From Natronococcus pandeyae (GTDB lineage: Archaea; Halobacteriota; Halobacteria; Halobacteriales; Natrialbaceae), in contig NZ_PHNJ01000017.1 of assembly GCF_008122205.1 (NCBI RefSeq), positions 1 through 64,000 on the forward strand: a DNA stretch of 64,000 bases, read 5' to 3'. Position 1 is the first letter of the stretch, and every line of letters starts with the position of its first letter. Below, one piece after another: positions 43,555 through 52,648 of the stretch. The notes under the pieces were generated by a model. The model saw only the letters and a list, made by a program, of their open reading frames with translations. It ran no database searches and was not told the DNA's origin. The position numbers and the translations under genes were made by a program.

Positions 43555-44075
43555 CCGAAACTGGGGGACCGTTTTATCATCGGTCGCAACGACCAGTCGA
43601 GTATGGCACTGGACGAACTCGCGATCACCATGCGTCGCTTACGCTTATCGATCATGCATCGACCTACGCGGGGGGACGGGATGAATCCCGTCGCTCCGCC
43701 CACTCCGGGAACGGATGCGACCGCTTCGTGACGCCGGTGAGGGATCGTGACGCACAGGCTCGCAGATGCGGTTTCGACGGCCGCCGACACCTCCTCGACG
43801 CGTGGGATCGACGAATCCCGGACCAGATCCGACGGGTCGCCCTCGTTCGGATCGACGTAGGCAGTCGTGATGGTTTCGACCGCCGTTCGTGCTGGTTCCA
43901 CGTTGAGCGTCGTCGCGGTTTCCGCGTCGACGTCGTCCACGCGTTCTCCCGCTCCGAGACTGTCGAGCAGTTCGAACGCTTGCCACCACCGCGAGCGACT
44001 GATGTTGACCGTACCAAGGTCACCGAAAATGCACGAAACGTCTTTGCACTTCGTAGCGTAGGTACGAAGCGGTCC
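43555..44075. other. Long intergenic region with two inverted repeats and coding-like remnant
   Basis: No intact gene. A hairpin, GACGGGA-TGAA-TCCCGTC, is at 43675-43692. On the minus strand a segment (about 43740-44000) has acidic, haloarchaeal-like composition (for example ELLDSLGAGERVDDVDAET) but no recognisable domain; it may be a decayed gene. Near the right end CTTCGTA (44049-44055) and TACGAAG (44063-44069) form a dyad just before the UspA start. Confidence 0.4.
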
Positions 44076-44513
44076 ATGTTCCAGAACATCCTGTGTCCGG
44101 TCGACGGCAGTGATGCGGCTCGAAACGCGGCCGACCAGGCGATCGAGATGGCCACGGAAATCGATGCGTCGGTTCACTTCCTGTACGTCATCGAGTCGAA
44201 GCCAACGTTTACCAGAGTTGGGTTAGCCGGACTGGAAGACGAATCGGTGTCCGAAAAATACGAATCACACGCCGAGCAGACCGTTCGAGACCTCGTTCAC
44301 CGAGCGGATGAGAGTGGGGTAGAGGCCGTTTCCGCGGTCAAAAGCGGCCAGCCATACGCAAAAATCGTTGAATACGCGGAGAACAACGCGATCGATGTGA
44401 TTGTAATCGGAGCCCATGGATACGATTGGGGAGGCGTGTCCGATGCGGTTCTCGGAAGTACCACCGAACGGGTGGCTCGTCGTGCGCCCGTCTCGGTCCT
44501 GGTGGCTCGGTAA
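44076..44513 (+). CDS. Universal stress protein UspA family
   Basis: A 145-residue UspA opening NILCPVDGSDAARNAADQAI. Its ATP loop, GAHGYDWGGVSDAVLGS, is two residues longer than the standard motif. It ends RVARRAPVSVLVAR. A 7-7-7 inverted repeat lies 7 bp before the ATG, a position suited to a repressor or to an RNA hairpin at the translation start. Confidence 0.88.
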   Translation: MFQNILCPVDGSDAARNAADQAIEMATEIDASVHFLYVIESKPTFTRVGLAGLEDESVSEKYESHAEQTVRDLVHRADESGVEAVSAVKSGQPYAKIVEYAENNAIDVIVIGAHGYDWGGVSDAVLGSTTERVARRAPVSVLVAR

Positions 44514-44635
44514 TCTGGCCCGGTCGCGGTTTGCTCGAACGGGTTTCGTATTACGCGTCCACCCACAATTCGAGTTGCCATCGTATTGGAACTACCCCGG
44601 CTCGTTTTAGTTCGACAGGGTGTCCTCAGACGTGT

Positions 44636-44821
44636 ATGACCGAACCGAATCCGAAATCAGCTCGTGACGAGATGGCGCGGTCAGAGGCGAGTCGCGAACC
44701 CGGGCAGTGCTATGCCTGTGGCACCATCAACGATCCTCATTACACCTACTGTCGGGAGTGTATCCGCGACTTCCGAAATCTCCCCAGTGAATTCCGTCCT
44801 TCGACGCACGCTTCCTGGTGA
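44636..44821 (+). CDS. Small zinc-ribbon protein (61 residues)
   Basis: A 61-residue hydrophilic protein with CYACG at residues 24-28 and CREC at 41-44, a typical haloarchaeal stand-alone zinc ribbon. Between the knuckles lies TINDPHYTYC. No other domain exists. A weak TATA-like GTTTTAG is at about 44604-44610, 26-32 nt upstream. Function unknown; it follows the UspA gene by 122 bp in the same direction. Confidence 0.7.
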   Translation: MTEPNPKSARDEMARSEASREPGQCYACGTINDPHYTYCRECIRDFRNLPSEFRPSTHASW

Positions 44822-45070
44822 ATTGTGTGGATCCTTTCCGATATGGAGTGTAGCGTAATCGCGTGGAGCGGCCCACCCGGCAAACGCCTCCTCACAGGCA
44901 CCCTCCCGAAGGATCTCCATGAGTTCCCGTCGGCGGACGGGTACAGTGGTCCGTGACTTCCTGGAATAGATATCTGCTACCGTGATGGCAGTCGCAATGC
45001 GCCCATGCGTCGGTTCCGTTCTCGAGGAAGGGCGTTCGTTCGACCGGTCGGTCTCCCGGAAACGACCCCG

Positions 45071-45079
45071 CTATATTAC
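45071..45079 (+). promoter_or_regulatory. TATA element of the tandem UspA gene
   Basis: CTATATTAC is 29-37 nt before the ATG at 45108. A short dyad ATCATACGTCGTGAT follows at about 45091-45105, right at the start codon. Confidence 0.45.
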
Positions 45080-45107
45080 GCCGGTCGGGATCATACGTCG
45101 TGATACG

Positions 45108-45932
45108 ATGTACGATCGGATACTGATCCCGACCGACGGAAGCGACGTCGCAGTCGCAGCGGCGGAGACCGGATTCGCGTTCGCACGACGGTTCGACTCG
45201 ACGCTCCACGCCGTCCACGTGCTCGACGACGGCGATCCGGATCGAGGCGATCAGCTGGTAACGGCCGTAGAAGAAGCGAGCGTCGACCTCGATATCGAGA
45301 CGACGACGGCCGTGCTCGAGGAGTCGCCGTCCGTTCACGATACGATCGTGGACTACGTTCGAGACAACGAGATCGATTGCGTCGTGATGGGAACGCACGG
45401 CACCGCACACCCGGACCGACCCGTGTTAGGTAGCGTCGCCGAGCGGACGATCAGGACGGCCCCAGTCCCGGTCGTGACCGTAAACGAGCAGACGGTGCCG
45501 CCGTCGGTGTTGGAGACGGTTCTCGTCCCGACCGACGGGAGCGAACACGCGCTGGAAGCCGCCGGTCACGGGACCGCTCTCGCGGCGAACGTCGGCGCGT
45601 CGCTTCACATCGTCAACGTCGTTCGCTTGAGGCTCGACGACCTGACCGAGACCGTCGAGGAACGCGAGGAGCGCGGTCGAGAGGCGATCGACGAGGTAAT
45701 CGACGTGGCGAGCCGAGCGGGCGTGTCTCCGGTCGAAGCGTCGCTCCTGACGGGCGTCCCGTATCAATCGATCGTCGATTACGTGCGTACCCACGACGTC
45801 GATCTCGTCGTCATGGGAACACACGGGCGGACGGGTGTGGGACGACACTTCATCGGGAGCGTAACGGAGCGAGTCATGCGGCGAGCCGACGTCCCGGTCG
45901 TCGCGGTGAAAGACGACGAGCAACTCGAGTAG
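45108..45932 (+). CDS. Tandem-domain universal stress protein
   Basis: A 274-residue protein with two UspA domains. Domain one opens RILIPTDGSDVAVAA; its motif GTHGTAHPDRPVLGS lacks the second Gly of the ATP signature. Domain two opens TVLVPTDGSEHALEA and has the canonical GTHGRTGVGRHFIGS. One strong and one weakened nucleotide site per chain suggests functional division. The start is preceded by a clear TATA element. Confidence 0.9.
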   Translation: MYDRILIPTDGSDVAVAAAETGFAFARRFDSTLHAVHVLDDGDPDRGDQLVTAVEEASVDLDIETTTAVLEESPSVHDTIVDYVRDNEIDCVVMGTHGTAHPDRPVLGSVAERTIRTAPVPVVTVNEQTVPPSVLETVLVPTDGSEHALEAAGHGTALAANVGASLHIVNVVRLRLDDLTETVEEREERGREAIDEVIDVASRAGVSPVEASLLTGVPYQSIVDYVRTHDVDLVVMGTHGRTGVGRHFIGSVTERVMRRADVPVVAVKDDEQLE

Positions 45933-46016
45933 CGGAGTCCGTGCGCCCGACGGCGTCCGACGAGAGCGACGCGGCGTCTCCACATCGCGAGTACATTGCC
46001 CGCGTAGACTCCGGAG

Positions 46017-46648
46017 TCACTCGGGAAGATCGTCGAAAACGACCGTCGCCGTCCCGTGGACCACGAGTTTCTCCGCCTCGTTTTCGATACGGGTCGTGAG
46101 CCGATACTCGTCATCGCCGAGCGACTCGACGATTTCGCAGCTCGCGGTCAACGTCTCGTCGATGCCGACGGGACGTTCGAACTCGGGGGTCTGTAGGGTG
46201 TAGATCGTCACGCCGGGAAAACAGGCGAGCGCGGAACTGATCAGCCCGGAGACGAGCGTGCCGTGGACGATTCGACCACCGAACCGCGTTCGCTCGGCGA
46301 ACTCCTCGTTGAGGTGGAGCGCGTTCGTGTCGCTCGTCGCTTCGGCGAACCGCCGAACATCGTCGTCGGTGATCGTCTTGGTAAACGCACCCGATCGCCG
46401 ACGCCGACCGCCGCCGAATCGTCGATTTCAATCTCGAAGTCCCCTGCCGCCCGACCCGCCGGGAGACGCGAAACGGTCACACCCTGTCGCTCCTCGAGGT
46501 GCGGGTGCGGCTCGGCGAGGAAGCGATCCGGCTCCTGCTCGAACAGCTCACGACAGGTCTCCGAACAGAAGTAGTACGTCTCGTCGTTCCGGGTGACGGT
46601 AGCGTCCGCATCGTCGACGGTCATACTGCAAACGGGATCGACAGGCAT
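46017..46648 (-). pseudogene. YHS-MaoC fusion gene broken by a one-base frameshift
   Basis: The first frame encodes a YHS domain (DPVCSMTVDDADA, YYFCSETC, residues 1-44) and then the start of a MaoC hotdog domain up to VGVGDRV. The rest continues in the next frame as FTKTITDDDVRRFAEATSD, then FGGRIVHGTLVSGLISSAL and a normal end FDDLPE. Restoring one base in the A run at 46383-46385 joins the two parts without loss. Either the gene is recently dead or the base is a sequencing error. MaoC proteins hydrate enoyl thioesters; the YHS part may bind metal. Confidence 0.75.
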
Positions 46649-46846
46649 CGTCTCAGGCGGAAATCGTTTCGAGTGCGGTTCGAAGCGCCGTCGATCGAGT
46701 CGGGAGCAGCGGACGGCCGAGCGTTCGAGTCGTCACGGGTCGCAACGAGACCGGTGGGAGCCGAGTCATAGCTCGAGGGAGGATCCCCAGTCCATATAGC
46801 TCGGGCCCTCTCCGGCGAACTACGAACGGTTACCCTGGTGTCGCGC

Positions 46847-47274
46847 TCACTGCCCCGTGTCTCGGCCGACTTCGATCCGGCGGCCGCTCAGTTCAATCGG
46901 CTCGAGCCTGTAGAGTCTGATATTGAGGTCGTTCTTCGGCCGCCCCCGGATTTCGAAGAGTGGGCGTTTCGCGGCCCCGTACTGCTCGATATCCTCGACC
47001 GTCAACTCCTCAGGTCGAATCTCCTCGAGTGAGCCGACCGCGATGTTACTCCGGTCGGCAGGTCACCCTTGAGCCGGACCGCGTCGGGGGTAATCGCGCG
47101 GACCGAATCCAGGCTCATCCGTCGTGGCCGGTCGGAGGCCTCATCGGTCGGCCGGACGAAAACGACGGGCTCCGCTACCGAGGTGACGACGCCGACCACT
47201 TCCCCATCGTCGTTCTCGACGTCCTCGTCTGTAAACGGTGCACATATAGCTGGATCTACCAGCAGTCGGTGCAA
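46847..47274 (-). pseudogene. PRC-barrel-like haloarchaeal protein with a one-base frameshift
   Basis: The first frame reads CAPFTDEDVENDDGEVVGVV and on to RLKGDLPTGV, resembling small haloarchaeal PRC-like proteins. The continuation, NIAVGSLEEIRPEELTVED up to a normal end near 46847, is in the next frame. The break is at about 47045-47048, where one base added to the short T run (minus strand AA) would restore the frame. The start codon is unclear (TTG at 47274 or nothing). Function unknown. Confidence 0.6.
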
Positions 47275-47425
47275 GCCGGTACTGCCTGCGTTCGTCGAGG
47301 GATTCGAAGCGCGCGAGGGCGACTGCGACGGGTATTCGTCCGGCGGTGCGGTTCGCGTCTCCGCCGCTCTCGGGGTACCCAGGGGGCCGAAGGACTATGA
47401 CGACGCGTCTGGTACGTGTCACCTG

Positions 47426-47860
47426 ATGTACGAGACCGTTCTGGTCCCGACCGACGGCGGAGAGATATCGATCACTGCGGCAGAGGAAGGCATCGAACTC
47501 GCAGACGGCACTGGAACCGTCCACATCCTGTCCGTGGTCGAGGAGTTACCCATGTACAAGCAGTCGGGAAAGGGAGCGAAAATCGACGACGAGGACAAAT
47601 CGGAGGTGCGGGAGTATCTCGCAGAGGCCACCGACCGGATCGAAGCGCTGGCCGCGGATGCCGGGGTGGAGTCCACGACGACGATCACTGAAGGCGTCCC
47701 ACATCGGGAGATCCTCTCGTACGCGGAGGAAACCGACGTAGATGCGATCGTTATGGGAAAACGAGGTCAGGGTGCCGCTGCGGACGATATACTCGGAAGT
47801 ACGACGGAACGGGTCATCAAGGGCGCCTCCTCGACTATCATCGCCGTTCCCGAATCGTAA
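47426..47860 (+). CDS. Universal stress protein UspA family
   Basis: A 144-residue UspA opening TVLVPTDGGEISITAAEEGI. The ATP motif GKRGQGAAADDILGS keeps the Gly pattern. It has a lysine-rich loop (QSGKGAKIDDEDK) near residue 50 that the other copies lack, and ends STIIAVPES. It is the most divergent single-domain copy with an intact motif. Confidence 0.88.
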   Translation: MYETVLVPTDGGEISITAAEEGIELADGTGTVHILSVVEELPMYKQSGKGAKIDDEDKSEVREYLAEATDRIEALAADAGVESTTTITEGVPHREILSYAEETDVDAIVMGKRGQGAAADDILGSTTERVIKGASSTIIAVPES

Positions 47861-47970
47861 CTGAAGCGTGGATTCGCGAGAACCGGCCGCGACCGACAGA
47901 TGATCGCGCGTCGCCTCGAGTCACGAGCGGCGAATGAAGCGTTTTCAGCACCCGGCGCATCCGTCTACCT

Positions 47971-48630
47971 GTGACCGGGTCAGACTTCGACCGCGCCGCG
48001 ACGCCGACGACGTGGTCGCTCGCTCTCGGCGGCCTCCGCGATCACGTCCTCGTCACCGTCGCCGTCCTCGCGGTCGCGCCCAGGTGGCTCTGGACGTGGG
48101 TCGTCCTCGTCCAGCCGGCGATCGCGCTCGTCGCTACGGCGTGGATCGGAACCGTTGCACTCGCCGTCTTCGCGGCAGTCGCTCTCGCACCTGCCGCAGT
48201 CGCGTGGTGGCTGGCGATCAGACAGCGACGGCTAGGATACACCGTGTCGCCGACGAGAGCCACGCTTCGAATTCGTCACCTGGGGACTGAATCCGAGGCC
48301 GCCCCCGAAACCGACGTCGTCGACCTTCGCGGCGTCGGCGGGATTGCCGCCGTGCCGCTTCGCGGCCGGGTCGCAGTGCGATTCCACCGGGGGAGGACTC
48401 GAGAGTCGGAGCCGCGTTCGGTGCCGAGAGTCGTCGTTGTTCCGGCCGACCGCTGGCCGGCGTTCGCGGCCGCCCTCGATCGCGCCGGCGTCTCCCTGCC
48501 CTGGGGAGAGCCGGCGGATCCGCAACCGCCTCTCGGAGTGGTGGCGATCGTCGCCGTCAGCGTGATCGTCCCGATAGCGGGGGCCACGGTCGGAGTCGTG
48601 CTCGCGTTCCGGTGGCTGATTCTTTTCTGA
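47971..48630 (+). CDS. Haloarchaeal membrane protein, unassigned
   Basis: A 219-residue protein starting at GTG. It has two or three hydrophobic segments (about 25-85), a soluble beta-rich middle part (about 90-175) reminiscent of a PH-like domain in architecture only, and a final hydrophobic segment (about 190-215). No catalytic motif is visible. It stands alone between a UspA gene and an ATPase pseudogene. Confidence 0.6.
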   Translation: MTGSDFDRAATPTTWSLALGGLRDHVLVTVAVLAVAPRWLWTWVVLVQPAIALVATAWIGTVALAVFAAVALAPAAVAWWLAIRQRRLGYTVSPTRATLRIRHLGTESEAAPETDVVDLRGVGGIAAVPLRGRVAVRFHRGRTRESEPRSVPRVVVVPADRWPAFAAALDRAGVSLPWGEPADPQPPLGVVAIVAVSVIVPIAGATVGVVLAFRWLILF

Positions 48631-48764
48631 ACCGCGGCGGAACCGGTCGAGAGCGGTTTCGGTTCCACACCGGATCCGGTCGTTCTCGCGGACGGTCCGG
48701 CTCGCACGCAACGAGTCCGTTCGGTTGGGCTGCCGAGAAAGCGGAGTTGAGGAGGGGTGAGCGA

Positions 48765-49669
48765 TTACAGGTCGATCTTCCCGAGGCGCGTCGAGTTCGT
48801 AATGACCGAGAGACTCGAGGTGAATATCGCCACAACGGCGATCAGCGGGTGGAGGAGCCCGAAGAACGCGATCGGGAGGGCGAGCGTGTTATAAATGAAC
48901 GCCCAGAAAAGGTTCTGCCTGATCTTCGCGAGGATTTTCTCGGAGAGCGTGAAGGCGTCGACGAGCGCGTCGAGCGACCCCCGAACGAGGCTGACATCGC
49001 TGACCTGGATGGCTATATTGGTTCCGGTACCGATGGCGACGCCGACGTTCGCCTGTTTCAGCGCTGGCGCGTCGTTGATCCCGTCGCCGACCATCGCGAC
49101 GTCATGTCCCGCGTCCTGCAGCCCGCGGACCTTGTCGATCTTATTCTCTGGGAGCACGTTGGCCATGACGCGGTCGTGGTCGATGTCGACCTCGTCGGCG
49201 ATCGCCCTGGCGGTCCGCTCGTTGTCGTCGGAGATCGTCCAGAGCTCGAACTCCAGGTCGTGTAACTCCTGGATCGCCTTGGGAGATCACTCCTTGATCG
49301 TATCGGCCGTATGATGAGGACGATAATCTCGTCTTCGACGCCGATGAGGACGATCGGTGCGGTGACAATCTACGCCCGGATCGCCAGCTGCCGGTGATCG
49401 CGGCGTTCCGCGTCCGCTTCTTCCGCCGCGAGCTCGTCCTCGACCGATGCGTCTCTGACGTCGTATCCGGCCGACTCGACGGCGTCGGTGAACTGATCGA
49501 CGGAGACATCCGGGTCGTGGCGAACCTCCGCCCGTTCGGTGCCGAAGTTGACGGACGCTTCCTCGACCCCCACCACGTCTTCGAGCCGCTCCTCGATCGA
49601 GGAGGCGCACGTCGTACACGTCATTTCGGATACTTCGAGTTGCGTTCTCGTATGGTTATAACTTCTCGA
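48765..49669 (-). pseudogene. P1B-type ATPase pseudogene with the central part deleted
   Basis: Two ends of a heavy-metal ATPase remain. The 5' part encodes an HMA domain (SEMTCTTCASSIEERL). It runs into a stop near 49377 and then jumps to the end of the nucleotide domain, ADTIKE, which is followed by an in-frame TGA near 49290. The 3' part is intact, with SDDNERTARAIADEV, GDGINDAPAL and the last two membrane helices to GKIDL. The TGES, CPC-type and DKTGT regions, about 450 residues, are absent. It cannot pump metal. Confidence 0.78.
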
Positions 49670-49899
49670 CGGGAAATTGGATTGAGAGGGTAGTAACTGC
49701 GCGGCCAAACCCCATCGATTGGGAATACACCACACGGTGCGAACGTCCACGGAACACCGCTCTAGGCGACTGTACACCCGGCCACGAACCGAACCCGAGG
49801 GCGACGGTGTCTGACGAGAGGATCGCCGTCAGCCGAACCTAGAGGTCGGACAACACTATGAAGGTCCTTGCAGTACCACGTCGTAGGGAGTGAGAACGG

Positions 49900-50703
49900 A
49901 TGTATCAGGTTCTGGACCCGATCGACGGATCGGACGAGGCGTTCGACGCCCTGGCGTACAGTTTCGAGACGTTCCCCGACGCGGCCCACGTGCCGATTCA
50001 CGTGATCAATCCGACCAAGAAGCGCTACGAGGGACCGGGACGGGCCGAGGGGTGGTTGGCGAAGGCCGAGCGAGAGGCCGAAGCGCTACACGAAAGGGCA
50101 CACGAGATGGCCGATGATCGCGGAGTAACGATCGCAGAGACAGTGACCGAACGAGGGCCGCCGGCCCGAGAGATCGTCGCGTACGCCGATCGAAACGACG
50201 TCGATCACGTCGTCCTCGGCAGCAGGGGCCGCTCGAGAATCGATACCATCTTCGTCGGAAGCGTTGCGGAGACCGTTACCCAGCGAGCACCGACGCCCGT
50301 TACCGTGGTGCGAAACGTCGGTGACGACGACGCGCCGCCCGAACGGATACTCGTCGGCGTCGACGGATCCGAGCAGTCCTACGACGCGTTAGCGCTCGTC
50401 CTGAGCGAGTTTCCGACCGGGGACGTCACTGCGTTGCACGTCAGCGAGACGTCAGAGCGCGACGCCGACGCGATCCTGGACGAGGCACGACGGCGCGCGG
50501 ACGAACGCGGAGCGACGATCAGGACCGAGGTGGAACGCGGCGACCCGTCTCGGACGATCGCCGAGTACGTCGCCGAACACGAGTTCGACCACCTGGTCGT
50601 CGGCCGTGCGGGCCGTTCGGGGTGGCCGCGAATACTGCTCGGCAGCGTGGCTGAATCTGTCGTGCACCGAGCCCCGGTTCCCGTCACTGTCGGTGACGGC
50701 TGA
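49900..50703 (+). CDS. Tandem-domain universal stress protein
   Basis: A 267-residue protein with two UspA domains. Domain one opens MYQVLDPIDGSDEAFDAL and has GSRGRSRIDTIFVGS; domain two opens RILVGVDGSEQSYDAL and has GRAGRSGWPRILLGS. Both nucleotide motifs look functional. The first opening carries Asp where most copies have Val (VLDPIDG against ILVPTDG). It lies downstream of the ATPase pseudogene on the other strand. Confidence 0.9.
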   Translation: MYQVLDPIDGSDEAFDALAYSFETFPDAAHVPIHVINPTKKRYEGPGRAEGWLAKAEREAEALHERAHEMADDRGVTIAETVTERGPPAREIVAYADRNDVDHVVLGSRGRSRIDTIFVGSVAETVTQRAPTPVTVVRNVGDDDAPPERILVGVDGSEQSYDALALVLSEFPTGDVTALHVSETSERDADAILDEARRRADERGATIRTEVERGDPSRTIAEYVAEHEFDHLVVGRAGRSGWPRILLGSVAESVVHRAPVPVTVGDG

Positions 50704-50778
50704 CGGCGCCGGCTTCGCGGTGCGACGTTCACTCCGGCGACGAAAATACAAAAGGTTCCGAACGGAGTATCGTCCCGT

Positions 50779-51540
50779 ATGGGGACGCCGAGTTACCGCC
50801 GCGACAGTTCGACGCGGGCGCTTTTCGAGGTTATCACCGTCACGATCGGCGCGATCGTCGCCGCGACGATCGTCGCGACGCCGATGCTGCTGGTCGCCGA
50901 TCCGACGACGCGCGGCGGGTTCGTCGGACTGTTCGTGTTGAACTTCGTCGGGATGGCGCTGGCCGGCTGGGCTTACCTCGTCTACACCGGTCGCGGCCTC
51001 GAGTTCGTCGACATTCGGTGGCCGACGCGCCAGGATCTGGGCTACGCCGTGGGCGGGTCGCTGGCCGGCATCGGACTGATCGTCGGGTTCGGCGTCCTGC
51101 TCTGGGCCCTCGAGTTGCCAGCCGCCTCGAACGAGGTCATCGTCTTGATCGGGGACGATACGTCGCTGCTGCTCGCGTTGATTCCGTTGATCGTCCTGTT
51201 TAACGCACCCGTCGAGGAGTTCGTCTTCCGCAACGTCGTTCAAAAGCGACTCTACGCGGCGTACGGGCGCACCACGGCGATCGTCGTCGCCAGCGTCATC
51301 TTCACTCTCGTCCACACTCCCGTGTTCGCCCACCCGGAACCGTTCGCGACGGTCCTCTCACTGCTCGTCATCTTCCTCGGCTCCTGTCTCTTCGGCTACG
51401 TTTACGCGAAAACTGACAGCCTCTTCGCGCCGACGGTCGCCCACGCCGCGGTGAACGTCTTCCAGGTCGCCGGTCTCTACGTCTACCTCGAGTTCATGAA
51501 CGGCGAGGTGCCCGCCGCGAGTGCGCTGTTGGGTCTGTGA
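50779..51540 (+). CDS. CPBP-family (CAAX/Abi) intramembrane metalloprotease
   Basis: A 253-residue membrane protein with about seven hydrophobic segments. The catalytic motifs of the family are present: PVEEFVFRNVVQ (EExxxR) near residue 148, FTLVHTPVF near 175, and a final HAAVNVF near 220. Such proteins cleave or process membrane-bound substrates, or in some cases act in bacteriocin immunity. The substrate here is unknown. Confidence 0.88.
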   Translation: MGTPSYRRDSSTRALFEVITVTIGAIVAATIVATPMLLVADPTTRGGFVGLFVLNFVGMALAGWAYLVYTGRGLEFVDIRWPTRQDLGYAVGGSLAGIGLIVGFGVLLWALELPAASNEVIVLIGDDTSLLLALIPLIVLFNAPVEEFVFRNVVQKRLYAAYGRTTAIVVASVIFTLVHTPVFAHPEPFATVLSLLVIFLGSCLFGYVYAKTDSLFAPTVAHAAVNVFQVAGLYVYLEFMNGEVPAASALLGL

Positions 51541-51563
51541 TCCCCACGGTGTGTCCCGGGACA

Positions 51564-51720
51564 CGCGTCGGGAAGACCCCGGTAGGGCTTGCCGCCGCGG
51601 TGCTGGATGCCGACGAGCGCGTCACCTAGGTGAGCGAGGCGGCCGGCGATAGCGAGAGCACCATCCGGAACCCGCACGAGGAAGTGCTCGCGATCGCGGA
51701 AGAGCCTCGGCTCTTTCGCG
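51564..51720 (+). pseudogene. Remnant of a transcription factor B (TFB) C-terminal repeat
   Basis: One frame reads VGKTPVGLAAAVLDADERVT, then a TAG at about 51628, then VSEAAGDSESTIRNPHEEVLA. This is the ending of the second cyclin repeat of archaeal TFB, where the usual sequence has a Gln at the stop codon and an Arg-Tyr after Arg-Asn. There is no N-terminal zinc ribbon or first repeat. It is a short dead fragment between the protease and YjbQ genes. Haloarchaea carry many TFB paralogues, so loss of one copy is plausible. Confidence 0.6.
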
Positions 51721-51742
51721 GCGAACGGGGTTTCGAGCCCGA

Positions 51743-52135
51743 TCAGTCGGCGACGGTGACGACCCTGAGCTGACGCGAGCGAGGGCCGTCGCACTCGACG
51801 AACAGAATCGACTGCCAGGTCCCGAGATCGAGGTCGCCGTCGGCGACCGGCACCGTGACGCTCTCACCGAGCAGCGTCGCGCGCAGGTGGGCGTCCGCGT
51901 TGTCGTCGATGGTGTCGTGCTCGTACCCCTCGCCGCGGGGGACGAGTCGCTCGAGGGCAGTCTCAACGTCCGACAGCAGTTTTCCCTCGGCTTCGTTGAC
52001 GATGACGCCGGCGGTCGTGTGCGGTACGTAGACGGTGCAGATGCCGCGCTCGAGGTCGGTGGGAACGGCGTTCGAAACCTTCGACGTAACGTCGACAACG
52101 TCGACGCGATCGCTCGTTCGTACTTCGATCGGCAT
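51743..52135 (-). CDS. YjbQ/UPF0047 family protein
   Basis: A 130-residue protein matching YjbQ: a CTVYVPHTTAGVIVNEAEG block near residue 33, YEHDTIDDNADAHLRATLLG near 72, and a final GTWQSILFVECDGPRSRQL. Bacterial relatives show weak thiamine-phosphate synthase activity; the true role is unsettled. The conserved His and Asp residues expected for a metal site are present. ATG at 52135 gives the full family length. Confidence 0.9.
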   Translation of the reverse strand: MPIEVRTSDRVDVVDVTSKVSNAVPTDLERGICTVYVPHTTAGVIVNEAEGKLLSDVETALERLVPRGEGYEHDTIDDNADAHLRATLLGESVTVPVADGDLDLGTWQSILFVECDGPRSRQLRVVTVAD

Positions 52136-52648
52136 ACCGCGTCTGCGCGGCCGAGAGACGTAACTGTTACCCCGGAACCCCGCCGGTCGTCTTCCTCGGC
52201 AGCGACGACGCGGGCCGGATCGTGACGCCGGTCACGACCGAGGGGCCGAGTTCCGAGACGAACCGACCCACATCGCTCTCGGGATCGGCGGGTTCCTCGT
52301 CACCGCGCTGACTCTCGTTCCCGACTTCGGCGGATCGTTACGACCGTTTCCTCCTTCAGTCTCCGATTACACCCGTTATTTGACGGGACATTATATTCTT
52401 TTTTACAGCAGTACATTTGTAACCGTTCGACGGTCTAAAATAGATCGTTACCGGCCGTGGAAAGCCGATCGTGGAGTTGCCAATAAATAGTATACCGCGA
52501 CGATGACGAAGTTACAGGGCCCCAGAGAGGGAGCTGATGGCGTTCCGTTCTCGGAAGCGATACGATCCGCGAAGAGACGTCGGACTCTCGTCACCCGTCT
52601 CTGGAATAGTGATCAACCGAATGCTCCCCGAGGTTGTTCGGAAACCCA
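52136..52648. other. Intergenic region with AT-rich centre
   Basis: A 513 bp gap. The centre (about 52375-52425) is distinctly AT-rich, with TTATATTCTTTTTTACAG, and could hold promoters or a T-rich terminator. At 52180-52240 a plus-strand fragment VVFLGSDDAGRIVTPVT resembles the internal part of the degenerate UspA at 26 kb (VVFLGTDNVGEIAEPIT), perhaps a relic. No intact gene is seen. Confidence 0.4.

Noticed and set aside
43675-43692. Hairpin GACGGGA-TGAA-TCCCGTC considered as an IS200/IS605-type element end or terminator
   Set aside because: No transposase or TnpB-like protein lies beside it and there is no T run after it, so neither call can be supported.
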